Source of the DNA: Sandaracinus amylolyticus
GTDB lineage: Bacteria > Myxococcota_A > Polyangia > Polyangiales > Sandaracinaceae
Assembly (NCBI RefSeq): GCF_021631985.1
Contig: NZ_CP070225.1
Coordinates: 1,550,001-1,614,000 of the forward strand
DNA: 64,000 nt
Direction: 5' to 3'
The notes beneath the pieces were generated by a model. It did no database searches and was not told the DNA's origin. It saw only the letters and a program-made list of their open reading frames with translations. Shown piece after piece: positions 16,897 to 25,496 of the stretch. The position numbers were made by a program, and so were the translations under genes. How positions within the stretch are numbered: position 1 is the first letter of the stretch; the number at the start of each line of letters is the position of its first letter.

Positions 16897-17793
16897 TCAG
16901 GCGTTGGGGCCGAACGCGGTGATGAGATAGCCGCCGGACTTCTCGTCGAAGTGTGCGTCGAGGAGCCCGCGGCGCACCGCGTCCTCGAGCAGATCGTTGA
17001 AGGTGCGATAGCCGTGGAAGCGCTCGGAGAAATTCGGGCGCTTCCGCTTCATCGTCTGCTTCACCATCGAGCCCCAGAGCGCGCCCTCGCGATCCGTGAA
17101 GAGCGCCTCGACGATCTCGAGGACCATCTCCATCGCCTCGAGCTGTCGCTGCTCCGGCGTCTTCTCGCCGTGATCGGACGAGGTCGTGCTCGACGTGCTG
17201 GTCGCGGCCGTCGCGGGCGCGGCCTGGGCCGGCGGCGCAGAGACCCGCGGCGCCTGGCTGGGCGCGGGCTTCGCGGGGCGTGCGGACTTCTGCTTCGCCT
17301 TCGCGTCGCGACGCGCGCGCACGAGGTCGTCGTAGTAGATGAACTCGTCGCAGTTCTCGATCAGCAGATCGCTCGACGAGTTCTTCACGCCGAGCCCGAT
17401 CACGCGCTTGTTGTTCTCGCGCAGCTTGCTGACGAGCGGCGAGAAGTCGCTGTCGCCGGAGACGATCACGAACACGTCGACGTGCTGCTTGACGTAACAG
17501 AGGTCGAGCGCGTCCACGACGAGGCGGATGTCGGCCGAGTTCTTCCCCGAGTACGAGACGTGCGGGATCTCGATCATCTCGAAGGACGCCTCGTGCATGG
17601 CGCGCTTCGCGGACTTGTATCGCTCCCAGTCGGCGTAGGCTTTCTTGACGACGATCTTGCCCTTGTCGAGAAGGCGCTCGAGCACGAGGTCGATGTCGAA
17701 CTCGTCGTACTTCGCGTCGCGCACGCCGATCGCGACGTTCTCGAAATCGCAGAAGATCGCCATGTTCGGCGCGTCGTCGAAGCGGTCGGTCAC
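16897..17793 (-). CDS. NYN-domain (DUF88/LabA-like) putative ribonuclease with C-terminal OST-HTH-like domain
   Basis: A 298-residue protein. The N-terminal 165 residues are a NYN/PIN-like nuclease: MAIFCDFENVAIGVRDAKYD, SADIRLVVDALDL and VIVSGDSDFSPLVSKLRENNK supply the acidic metal-binding residues. A Lys/Ala/Pro/Ser-rich linker (about 175-225) follows. The C-terminal 70 residues (QLEAMEMVLEIVEALF to the end, GGYLITAFGP) look like an OST-HTH/LOTUS RNA-binding domain. The combination suggests a cytosolic RNA-processing enzyme. I prefer the GTG start at 17793 (VTDRFDDAPNMAIFCDFENV) since homologues tend to have this short lead-in; ATG at 17763 is the alternative. Confidence 0.85.
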   Translation of the reverse strand: MTDRFDDAPNMAIFCDFENVAIGVRDAKYDEFDIDLVLERLLDKGKIVVKKAYADWERYKSAKRAMHEASFEMIEIPHVSYSGKNSADIRLVVDALDLCYVKQHVDVFVIVSGDSDFSPLVSKLRENNKRVIGLGVKNSSSDLLIENCDEFIYYDDLVRARRDAKAKQKSARPAKPAPSQAPRVSAPPAQAAPATAATSTSSTTSSDHGEKTPEQRQLEAMEMVLEIVEALFTDREGALWGSMVKQTMKRKRPNFSERFHGYRTFNDLLEDAVRRGLLDAHFDEKSGGYLITAFGPNA

Positions 17794-17896
17794 GGAACGA
17801 CCGTAGCGCGAAACGGCGGTCCAGCGCGCATTCGCTGCAGCGCCTGGAACTTCCGCGGTCCGCCGTTGTCCGAGCCCGTTCGCCGCGGAGGACGCG

Positions 17897-19414
17897 TTGG
17901 CGCGAGGGCAGCCATTCGACGGGGACATCGATCGCGAGATCGAGTCGTGGCGCTCGGACGAGCGCGGGCGGATGCGACGCGGGGTGTCGATCGCGTCGAT
18001 GCTGCTCGCGATGGCGTGCCTCGTCGGGGCGCGCTTCGAGTGGATCGACGCGTGGTACCGAGGCGAGATCGATCTGCGCGGGCGGCCGCGCTTCGAGCCG
18101 TGGTTCCCGATCGACCGCGACGCGCTCGCCCGCGTCGATCTCGAGCGCGTGCACGCGATCGCGATCCCCGAGTGGATCGAGCGCACCAGCGAGGCGAGGA
18201 CGCGTGACGATCGACGGCGCGCCGAGCTCGCCTGGCTCGAGCTGCGCGACGCGGTCGCGCCCGATCGCAACCTCGCGCGCATCTGGGGCGAGCTCCACGA
18301 GCGCATGACGCTCTCGCCGATCGCGAGCGCGCGCCGGATCGATTGGTTGCTCTGGGCACACGATCGCTACGTCGACCGGATCGGGGCGCCGTATCGCATC
18401 GAGGCGTCGATGCACGTGCGTGGTCGTCGCGCCCACGTGGTCGCGCTCGGGTATCGCGTGCTCGCGGAGACGCGGAGCGCGGAGGGCGCGCGGGTGCGGG
18501 TCATGCGGCGCATCGATCGCAGCCGCGTCGTGGAGGGCTGGCTCGGGCACACGCCGCGCGAAGACGACGGTGCGCTCGTGGTCGCGGATCGTGTGCTGCA
18601 CTTCGCGGTGCGCCACGTGTGGCCGGCGCTCAATCCCGCGCTCGATGGGCGCCGACCCGCGGCCGAGCGCGGCCTGCTGCCCTGGGTGCGAGAGGAAGCG
18701 GAGGACGCGATCCCGTCCGAGCACCTCGCGCTGCTGCGCGAGACCGCCGAGGACGAGCAGGTGCTGATCGAGGTCGCGCACGCGATCCGATCGCGGCACG
18801 CGTGCGGCAGCCGGTTCCAGGTGTTCGATCTTCCGTACAAGGGGCTCTCGATCTCGAGCCACCAGGCGCTCCGGCGCGCGCTCTTCGCGAGCCGCTTCTC
18901 GCGCTGTCCCGACATCACGGTCTCGGAAGCGGCGCTCCTCGTCGGTGCATCGGAGCGACTGCGGAGCACCGAGGGCCTCGATCCCGCGCTCGAGTCGATG
19001 CTCGGCTGGGTCGCGCGCAGCGTCGCGGTGCACGAAGCGCGTCACGTGCTCGACGGGCCGAGCGACGACGTCGCGTGCGCCGCGTGTGATCCGCTCGCGA
19101 CGCGCACCGTGCGCGCCGAGCTCTCGGCGTACCTCACGGCGATGGCGACACCGGGCGTCGGCTATCTCGCGACGCTCCATGCGTGCGCGACGCCGGAGCA
19201 CACGCGCGGTGATCACGCGCGTGCGATCGATCTCGCAGTGCACGCGGCGGCGCCTGGCGGGTGTGGAGAAGACCCGGGGCTCGGGCTCTACGCACGCGCA
19301 CACGCCGCGGAGGAACGTCTCTTCGGCGAGCGTGCGCCGATCACGCTGCCGGAGGGATTCCCCGGTGCGCTCGCGTTCTTCCCGCGCTCGCGCGCGGCCG
19401 TCGCGGAGCAGTGA
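17897..19414 (+). CDS. Membrane-anchored putative zinc metallopeptidase (HEARH motif)
   Basis: A 505-residue protein of no family that I recognise. The TTG start is supported by GGAGG five bases upstream. A single membrane segment lies near residues 31-48 (GVSIASMLLAMACLVGARF), preceded by an Arg/Asp-rich cytoplasmic tail, so the bulk is probably periplasmic. Around residue 379 it has VAVHEARHVLDG, an HExxH zinc-protease motif. About 30 residues on, RTVRAELSAYLTAM offers a Glu as third ligand (gluzincin-like). Pairs of Cys nearby (CAAC, HACATPEH) may form disulfides. Neighbours, a NYN nuclease (divergent) and a helicase (43 bases downstream), give no clue to the substrate. Peptidase activity is an inference from the motif. 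Confidence 0.65.
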   Translation: MARGQPFDGDIDREIESWRSDERGRMRRGVSIASMLLAMACLVGARFEWIDAWYRGEIDLRGRPRFEPWFPIDRDALARVDLERVHAIAIPEWIERTSEARTRDDRRRAELAWLELRDAVAPDRNLARIWGELHERMTLSPIASARRIDWLLWAHDRYVDRIGAPYRIEASMHVRGRRAHVVALGYRVLAETRSAEGARVRVMRRIDRSRVVEGWLGHTPREDDGALVVADRVLHFAVRHVWPALNPALDGRRPAAERGLLPWVREEAEDAIPSEHLALLRETAEDEQVLIEVAHAIRSRHACGSRFQVFDLPYKGLSISSHQALRRALFASRFSRCPDITVSEAALLVGASERLRSTEGLDPALESMLGWVARSVAVHEARHVLDGPSDDVACAACDPLATRTVRAELSAYLTAMATPGVGYLATLHACATPEHTRGDHARAIDLAVHAAAPGGCGEDPGLGLYARAHAAEERLFGERAPITLPEGFPGALAFFPRSRAAVAEQ

Positions 19415-19457
19415 ACGAAGCGCGCAACCGCGCGCAGCACACGTCGATGGTGGCGCC

Positions 19458-20819
19458 GTGCGCATCGACTACGACCGCGGCACCTTGCTCCTCACCGCCG
19501 AGCCGGACCAGGCCGCGGCGCTCCCCCACGTGCGATGGGACCCGCGGGTCGGTCGTCATCGTGCGCCCGCTTCGGCGTACGCCGAGATCGTCGCCGCGCT
19601 GCGCGACGTGCGCTTCGAGGATCGCGCCCGCGCGCCCGCGCCAGCTCCACCGCCCGATCTCGTCTTGCCCGAGCTGCGGCCTTATCAGCAAGCCGCGCTC
19701 GATGCGTGGGAGGCCGCGGGTCGGCGCGGCATCGTCGTGCTCCCGACCGGCGCGGGCAAGACGCGCCTGGGTGCTGCGGCGATCGCGCGCGTGTCGGCGC
19801 GCACGTTGGTGCTCGCGCCCACACGGGTGCTCGTGGAGCAGTGGCTGCGGACGCTCGCCGAGCTCGGCCTCGGGCCGCTGGGACAGTGGGGCGACGGCAA
19901 GCACGAGCTCGCGCCGATCACGGTCGCGACCTACGAGGGCGCGCTCCGCGCCGCGCCTCGCCTCGGCGCGTGCTTCGAGCTCCTGGTGATCGACGAGGTG
20001 CACCACTTCGGTCACGGCGCGCGCGACGAGCTGCTCGAGATGTCGATCGCGCCCGCGCGCATCGGGCTCACCGCGACGATGAGCGAGGACGAGCGCGCGC
20101 GCGTGCGCCTCGAGGAGCGCGTCGGCCCGGTGGTCGCGCGCTCGACCACGGCCGAGCTCACCGGGCGATGGCTCGCCGAGCTCCAGCACGTCGTGCTGCA
20201 CCTGCGGCTCACCCGCGACGAGCAGCATGCGTACGACGCGGAGAAACAGACGTTCCACGCCGTCGTCGACCCGATCCTGCAGGCGCGTCCGGGCGCGAGC
20301 TGGCCCGAGATCGTCGCGCTCGCCCGGCAGACCGATGCGGGTGTGCGCGCGCTCGCGGCGCTTCGCGCGGCACGCCGGATCACCACGCACGCGGAGGCGA
20401 AGCGGCACGCGCTCGCGACCCTGATCGAGCGGCATCGATCCGAACGAACGCTGGTGTTCACCGAGGACAACGCGTCGGCGTACGACGTCGCGCGACGGCA
20501 CCTGATCATGCCGATCACGTGCGACATCGGCCGCCGCGAGCGCGAGCGTGCGATCGCCGCGCTGCGCGAGGGGCACCTGCGCGCGCTCGTGTCGGCGCGC
20601 GTGCTCAACGAGGGCGTCGACGTGCCCGCCGCAGAGGTCGCGATCATCGCGGGCGGTGCGCTCGGTGCGCGCGAGCACGTGCAGCGGGTCGGGCGCGTGT
20701 TGCGCCCTGCGCCGGGAAAGATCGCGATCGTCTACGAGCTCGTCGTCGTGGGCACGTCGGAGCGCCGTCGCGCGGCGCGGCGCATCGCCGCGCTCGGGCT
20801 CTCGGAGGAGCGGCCGTGA
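19458..20819 (+). CDS. XPB/Ssl2-like superfamily 2 helicase
   Basis: A 453-residue DNA helicase of the XPB group. The short N-terminal part (VRIDYDRGTLLLTAEPDQA, LPHVRWDPRVGRHRAPASAY) matches the damage-recognition-like domain of bacterial and archaeal XPB. The core has LRPYQQAALDAWEAAG (Q-like motif), VLPTGAGKTRLG (Walker A), LLVIDEVHHFG (DEVH box), GLTATM, LVFTEDNASA, LVSARVLNEGVDVPAA and QRVGRVLRP (motif VI). It unwinds or remodels DNA using ATP, probably in excision repair. The GTG start is chosen as the first start before the conserved N-terminus. Its stop overlaps the next start (GTGA), tying it to a Bax1-like nuclease. Confidence 0.9.
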   Translation: MRIDYDRGTLLLTAEPDQAAALPHVRWDPRVGRHRAPASAYAEIVAALRDVRFEDRARAPAPAPPPDLVLPELRPYQQAALDAWEAAGRRGIVVLPTGAGKTRLGAAAIARVSARTLVLAPTRVLVEQWLRTLAELGLGPLGQWGDGKHELAPITVATYEGALRAAPRLGACFELLVIDEVHHFGHGARDELLEMSIAPARIGLTATMSEDERARVRLEERVGPVVARSTTAELTGRWLAELQHVVLHLRLTRDEQHAYDAEKQTFHAVVDPILQARPGASWPEIVALARQTDAGVRALAALRAARRITTHAEAKRHALATLIERHRSERTLVFTEDNASAYDVARRHLIMPITCDIGRRERERAIAALREGHLRALVSARVLNEGVDVPAAEVAIIAGGALGAREHVQRVGRVLRPAPGKIAIVYELVVVGTSERRRAARRIAALGLSEERP

Positions 20820-21946
20820 GCGATCTCGAGGCCTCTCCGCGCTGGCTCGGCCCGCGCGATCATCGTTGGCTCGCCGCGTTGCTCGCGGCCTACCAGCGCG
20901 CGGAAGGACGCCCGGTGCGCGAGCTCGACGAGATGCTCGCGACGCCTCTCGCGCCGCCACGACGCGTGAAGCTCGCGCGTGCCGTGCTCGACGATCTCTG
21001 GTCGGATCGTGTCGGCGGCGAGCACGATCCCGAGCACGTTCGTGCGGTCGTGTTCCGATGCGCGACGCTCGAGCCATCGCGTGAGGCAGCGCTCGAGGCC
21101 GCGTCGCGCGAGCTCGCGCTGCCGATCGCGGCGCTCGAAGGAGCGCTCTTCGCCGACCTGCCGAGCGAACGTCTGCTCACGGCACCGCGCACCGTGCCGA
21201 GCCCGGCCGATCTCGCGGTGCGCTGCAACCACGCGCTCGCGCGAGGCCTGCTCGCGCGCGCATCGAGCGTGCGCCTCGACGTCGAGGGCGATCCGCGCGA
21301 CGTGGTCCGGGCGTGCAAGCGCCGCGGCCTCGTGTGCGTCGTGCATCCCGAGGAGCACGGTGCACGGCTCGAGATCTCGGGGCCGCTCGCGCTCTTCCGG
21401 GCGACGCGCGTGTACGGCCGCGCGCTCGCGTCGCTGCTCGCTGCGCTCGCGGCGGTGCGTCGCTTTCGTCTGCGCGCGCTCGTCGCCGATGAGTCGGGCC
21501 CGCGGAGCTGGATCGTGCGGGATCGTGATCCGGTGTTCGTCGACGGGATGCGCGCGCCCGCGCTCGACAGCGAGGTCGAGGACGCGTTCGCGAAGCGCTT
21601 CGCGCGCCTCACCGTCGAATGGGATCTGGTGCGCGATCCCGAGCCGATCCGCGCGGGCGACGTGCTCGTGCATCCCGACTTCGCGCTGGTGCATCGGCAC
21701 GATCCGCGGCGGCGCTGGCTCGTGGAGATCGTGGGCTACTGGACCCCGGAGTACCTGCGCGCGAAGGTCGATCGGCTGCGCGACGCAGGCATCACCCAGC
21801 TCGTGCTGTGCGTGAGCGATCGGCTCGCGTGCGCGGCCGACGAGGTGCCCGAGGGCGCTGCGATCGTCCGCTTCGCGACGCGCGTGGATCCCCGCGTGGT
21901 GCTCGCGACGATGGGCGACCCGGTCGTGAAGAAGAGGAAGCGGTGA
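20816..21946 (+). CDS. DUF790/Bax1-like nuclease partner of XPB
   Basis: A 376-residue protein of the DUF790 (Bax1, binder of archaeal XPB) family. Bax1 is a structure-specific nuclease that forms a complex with XPB in archaea. N-terminal residues 1-110 are helical (PRWLGPRDHRWLAALLAAYQRAEG). A middle part includes DLAVRCNHALARGLLARASSVRL, the family signature. The C-terminal third contains VHPDFALVHRHDPRRRWLVEIVGYWTPEYLRAKVDRLR, with the Asp and Glu-x-Val expected of a PD-(D/E)XK-like active site, followed by TQLVLCVSD. Coupled translation with the helicase through a GTGA overlap makes a joint role in DNA repair very likely. Confidence 0.88.
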   Translation: MSDLEASPRWLGPRDHRWLAALLAAYQRAEGRPVRELDEMLATPLAPPRRVKLARAVLDDLWSDRVGGEHDPEHVRAVVFRCATLEPSREAALEAASRELALPIAALEGALFADLPSERLLTAPRTVPSPADLAVRCNHALARGLLARASSVRLDVEGDPRDVVRACKRRGLVCVVHPEEHGARLEISGPLALFRATRVYGRALASLLAALAAVRRFRLRALVADESGPRSWIVRDRDPVFVDGMRAPALDSEVEDAFAKRFARLTVEWDLVRDPEPIRAGDVLVHPDFALVHRHDPRRRWLVEIVGYWTPEYLRAKVDRLRDAGITQLVLCVSDRLACAADEVPEGAAIVRFATRVDPRVVLATMGDPVVKKRKR

Positions 21947-21951
21947 CGCTC

Positions 21952-22899
21952 TCAGGCGCGCAGGAACGCGCCGATCGTCGCGATCGCGGCGCGCCCCTCG
22001 GGCAGCGCGCCGGCGAATGCCTGGAACACGTGGAAGAGGTCGTCGAAGATCTCGAGCGTCACCTCGACGCCGGCCTCTCTCGCGCGCGCGGCGAGACGCA
22101 CCGAGTCGTCGAGCAGCACTTCCGCATCGCCCACCTGCAGCAGCAGCGGAGGCAGCCCGCGCAGGTCCGCGTGGATCGGCGAGGCGAGCGGATGCCGGGG
22201 ATCGACGTCGCCGAGGTAGTGGCGACACCAGCCCTTGAGGAGCGATGCGGGCAACATCGGATCGACGCCCGCGCGCGACACCACCGACTCGCCGCATGCC
22301 TCGAGATCGGCCCACGCGGAGAGCGCCGCGGCGCGCGCGGGAAGGCGCTCTCCGGCATCACGCGCAGCGACGAGCGTCGCGATCGCGAGCCCGCCGCCCG
22401 CGGAGTCCCCGGCGAGCACGACGCGCGTCGCGGCCTGCTCTCCGTCGGGGCCGCGATCGAAGGCGTGCGCCAGGGCGAGCCGTGCATCGTCGAGCGCTGC
22501 CGGGAAGCGATGCTCGGGCGCGAGGCGGTAGTCGGGCACCAGCGCGACCATGTTCGCGGCGCGCGCGATGCGCGTGACCAGGCCGCGATGGGTGCGCGGC
22601 GAGCCGGCGACGTAGCCGCCGCCGTGCAGATAGACGAGGCGCTGCGTCGGGTCCGCGCCGCGGGGCACGATCCACTCGGCGGGCATGAACACCGCGTCCT
22701 CGTCGTGGTAGCGCGGATCGTCGGGCGCGAGCTCGCGCATGAGATCGACCTCGCGCACGTCGAGACCCGGGGTGACCGCGGCGGAGAACGTCTCGAGAGC
22801 GAGCCGGACCTGGAGCGGGTCGAGGCCGCGGGTCTCCAGATCCGGCGGTCGCAGGGCGCGGAGTTGGGCGATGAGCTGTTCGAGCGCAGGAGAAGGCAT
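21952..22899 (-). CDS. HSL-family alpha/beta hydrolase (esterase/lipase)
   Basis: A 315-residue carboxylesterase of the hormone-sensitive lipase group. The oxyanion motif is in LVYLHGGGYVAGSPRTH, the nucleophile in VLAGDSAGGGLAIAT, the acid in LQVGDAEVLLDDS and the catalytic His in IFDDLFHVFQAF. The order and spacing are those of class IV esterases, which favour short-chain esters. There is no signal peptide, so it is probably cytosolic. The start Met is followed at once by a helical cap (PSPALEQLIAQLRALRPP), as in relatives. It converges on the nuclease gene with a 5-base gap. Confidence 0.92.
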   Translation of the reverse strand: MPSPALEQLIAQLRALRPPDLETRGLDPLQVRLALETFSAAVTPGLDVREVDLMRELAPDDPRYHDEDAVFMPAEWIVPRGADPTQRLVYLHGGGYVAGSPRTHRGLVTRIARAANMVALVPDYRLAPEHRFPAALDDARLALAHAFDRGPDGEQAATRVVLAGDSAGGGLAIATLVAARDAGERLPARAAALSAWADLEACGESVVSRAGVDPMLPASLLKGWCRHYLGDVDPRHPLASPIHADLRGLPPLLLQVGDAEVLLDDSVRLAARAREAGVEVTLEIFDDLFHVFQAFAGALPEGRAAIATIGAFLRA

Positions 22900-23008
22900 G
22901 GTGCAGCCGCAGGAGGAGGGTGAAGTGCAGCGCAGCGAAGGGGAAGGGCGGGGAGCGCCCTCGCCGCCGGCTTGCCCGTGGTCGGGGCGCGCCGCTACAC
23001 TGGCGCTC

Positions 23009-23884
23009 GTGCGCTCACCTTTTCGTTCGACGCTGGCGCTGATCGTCGCGCTCGCGGGCGTCGGCTGCGGTGCCGACCCGGTCGGTGTGACTCCGGCGTC
23101 GGCGACCGAAGGCTCCGTGGGCGTGCTGCACGTCGAGCGCTTCGCGGGCGAGGGCGAGCTCGAGGCGGGACCGACCGTGCTCAGCGCGGCGTTCGCGCGG
23201 TACCGCGGGCTCGACGGCCCATCGGTGCTGGGGCTGCTCGGAAGCGGCGCCGCGGCGTCGCCCGAGAGCTGTGCGTTCGTCGGCGCGGACGACGCGCTCG
23301 GCGCCGATCCGTTGGGGGTCGGGAGCGCGGAGGTCGAGCTGCTCGACGTCGGCACGATCCAGGTGCGCGTGGCGGGCACCGAGGCGCGCCTCTCGCCGCG
23401 CGCGTTCCCCGACCTCGCGAGCGTGCTCGCGGGCGTGTTCTACGCGGGCGACGCCGAGCTCGCGGTGCCGCGCGCCGACCTCGACGAGTACGCGTTCCGC
23501 GCCGCGGGCAGCGACGAGATCGCGGCGTTCGACGCGGTCGTGCCGGCGCCGGCGGAGCCCGCCGAGCTGCGCATCGACGGCTCGCTGGCGAGCATGGTCG
23601 GCTCGCTCTCGCGCGACGCGGGCGTCGACGTGGTGTGGGCCGCGGGTGATCCCCGCGACACGATCGAGATCGAGGTGCGCGCGCACGGCGACGTGCTGGC
23701 GTGCGCGGCGAACGACGACGGCTCGTTCCGCGTGGACGCGGAGTCGCTCGCGATCCTCGCGCCCGACGCCGGCGCGATGCTGCGTGTGCGCCGCGTGCGG
23801 GTGACGCCGGTGGACGTGCCCGGGCTCGACGACGCGTACGCGCGCGTGACCGTCACGCGCACCGTCGACGTCGACCTCCGCTAG
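23009..23884 (+). CDS. Hypothetical lipoprotein
   Basis: A 291-residue exported protein. The GTG start at 23009 gives MRSPFRSTLALIVALAGVGC, a clear lipobox (Cys 20). The mature sequence is acidic and beta-rich, with no Cys-rich linker, unlike its neighbours. Two similar blocks (AELRIDGSLASMVGSLSRD and IEIEVRAHGDVLACAANDDGSF) may be Ig-like or beta-sandwich domains. I recognise no enzyme motif. It ends overlapping the stop of the convergent J-domain gene by four bases (CTAG shared on both strands). Confidence 0.75.
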   Translation: MRSPFRSTLALIVALAGVGCGADPVGVTPASATEGSVGVLHVERFAGEGELEAGPTVLSAAFARYRGLDGPSVLGLLGSGAAASPESCAFVGADDALGADPLGVGSAEVELLDVGTIQVRVAGTEARLSPRAFPDLASVLAGVFYAGDAELAVPRADLDEYAFRAAGSDEIAAFDAVVPAPAEPAELRIDGSLASMVGSLSRDAGVDVVWAAGDPRDTIEIEVRAHGDVLACAANDDGSFRVDAESLAILAPDAGAMLRVRRVRVTPVDVPGLDDAYARVTVTRTVDVDLR

Positions 23885-25461
23885 TCCTTCTTTCCGAAGA
23901 TCTTCGAGAAGAGGCCCGCGCCGCTCTGCGTCGCGGGCTTCTGCGTCTTGGCCGCCTCGGGGCGCATGGACGGGCCGCTCTTCTGCGCGTCGGGGATCTT
24001 GCCGCCGCCGCGCATCTGGGCGAGGCGCACCTCGCGCACCGCGTCGAGGTTCTTCGGGTTCAGCGCCGCGGCCTGGGCGAACGCGGCGACCGCCTCGTTC
24101 TCGCGGCCGAGGCGACGGAGGATCATCGCGCGGTAGAAGTGCCCACGATCGCTCTGGGAGTTCAGCGCGAGCGCGGTGTCGACCGACGCGAGCATCTCGG
24201 GCGCGCGCTCGACCCCGGGCTCGGCCTGGAACATCGCCCAGCCGAGCGTGGCGTGCGCATCCGCGTCCTCGGGGCTCATCACGATCGCGCCGCGGAGCAG
24301 CTCGATCGCGCCCACGAAGTCGCGACGGCGGATCAACACCTCCGCCTTCTGGTGGTCCATCGCGGCCTGGAGGACGGCCGCGAGCTTGCGCTCCGACTCC
24401 GGCGTGCCTCCGCCCTCCGAGAGCACGCGCGTGTAGTTGCCGCGCTTCTTGTCGTCGCAGAGCGTGTCCTGCGCCGACGTGAGCTGGTGGAAGATGCGCT
24501 CGACGAACGGCTTCAGCGTCGCGAGCTCGCCCGGCACCCGATCGGGGTGCCACTTCTTGACGAGACCGAAGTACGCCTTGCGCACCGCCTCCGCGCCGGC
24601 GTCCTTCGTGATGCCGAGCATCTCGAAGTAGCTCTGACGATCGATCTCGCCGAGCACGCGCGTGACGTCGCGCCAGAGCGCGAGGTGCTCGGGCGCGAGG
24701 CCCGCGGGAGGCTCGGGCGGGAGCTCGAGCTCGAGCATCTTCCGCGCGCGCGCCGCCGACGAGCTCGCGCTCGCGGGGGGCACCGGGGTGCGCGGTCGCT
24801 CACTCGCGGGCGCGTTGGGCATCGAGGGGCGCAGCGAGCTCGGTGACGACGTCGTGCTCGTCGTGGCGCCGCCGTACGGCTCGAGGCTCTTGGTGACCGC
24901 GAACAGATAGAGCAGGCGCTTGCCGAGCGTCTCGCCGAGCTCGCACTGCGCCGCGAGCTCACGCACCGGCGCCGGTGCGGCGCGGATCACCTCGACGAAC
25001 GCGCTCTCCTTCGGCAGCAGCTCGAAGCGCCTGAGATCGACGCCGGGCTTCAAACGCACCGGGATGTCGCCGAAGCCTGCGAGCACCGACTCGACCACGT
25101 CGTCGCGCGACGGCCCGCGCAGCGACGCCGCGAGCAGCACCATCGGATCGACGCGCCCGGTGCGCACCGCGTCGCCGCTGCCCACGAGATCGACGTCCGC
25201 GTAGAACGCGTAGGGTCCCGACGCGCGCGAGAAGAGCGGCAGGAGCCCGCGATCGAGCGCGCCCGCGCGCTGCGTGAGGCGCGCCGCGACCAGCGCGCCC
25301 TTCTCGAAGCGGATGCGCTCCTGGCCCGGCGGCGACTCCGCGCTCTCGGGCCACACCACGAGCGTGCCCGTCAGCTCGCGCTGATGGCAGTAGAGCACCG
25401 CGTGCGCGAAGGGCGTCTTCGCGAGATCGCCCTGGGCCATCGGTGCCGGCAGCTCGCTCAT
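23881..25461 (-). CDS. DUF4388 (PATAN-like) - J-domain - TPR protein
   Basis: A 526-residue cytosolic protein. The N-terminal 110 residues (PFAHAVLYCHQRELTGTLVV, IRFEKGALVAARLT) resemble DUF4388/PATAN, a domain of delta-proteobacterial and cyanobacterial signalling proteins. After a Ser/Pro-rich linker (about 205-250) there is a J-like domain, DRQSYFEMLGITKDAGAEAV then VKKWHPDRVP; the HPD at about 306-308 is the part that stimulates Hsp70 ATPase. Two to three TPR units follow (about 380-470). The C-terminus ends FSKIFGKKD. It is likely a co-chaperone or scaffold in a regulatory pathway. Gene order places it just downstream of cysS on the same strand, 35 bases away. Confidence 0.85.
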   Translation of the reverse strand: MSELPAPMAQGDLAKTPFAHAVLYCHQRELTGTLVVWPESAESPPGQERIRFEKGALVAARLTQRAGALDRGLLPLFSRASGPYAFYADVDLVGSGDAVRTGRVDPMVLLAASLRGPSRDDVVESVLAGFGDIPVRLKPGVDLRRFELLPKESAFVEVIRAAPAPVRELAAQCELGETLGKRLLYLFAVTKSLEPYGGATTSTTSSPSSLRPSMPNAPASERPRTPVPPASASSSAARARKMLELELPPEPPAGLAPEHLALWRDVTRVLGEIDRQSYFEMLGITKDAGAEAVRKAYFGLVKKWHPDRVPGELATLKPFVERIFHQLTSAQDTLCDDKKRGNYTRVLSEGGGTPESERKLAAVLQAAMDHQKAEVLIRRRDFVGAIELLRGAIVMSPEDADAHATLGWAMFQAEPGVERAPEMLASVDTALALNSQSDRGHFYRAMILRRLGRENEAVAAFAQAAALNPKNLDAVREVRLAQMRGGGKIPDAQKSGPSMRPEAAKTQKPATQSGAGLFSKIFGKKD

Positions 25462-25496
25462 CGAGCTCCGAGTCTACTCGCTCCGCGCGGGTGCGA

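Noticed and set aside
22900-23008. Additional small gene between esterase and lipoprotein
   Set aside because: No ribosome site with a usable frame; the gap is probably just the two divergent promoters.
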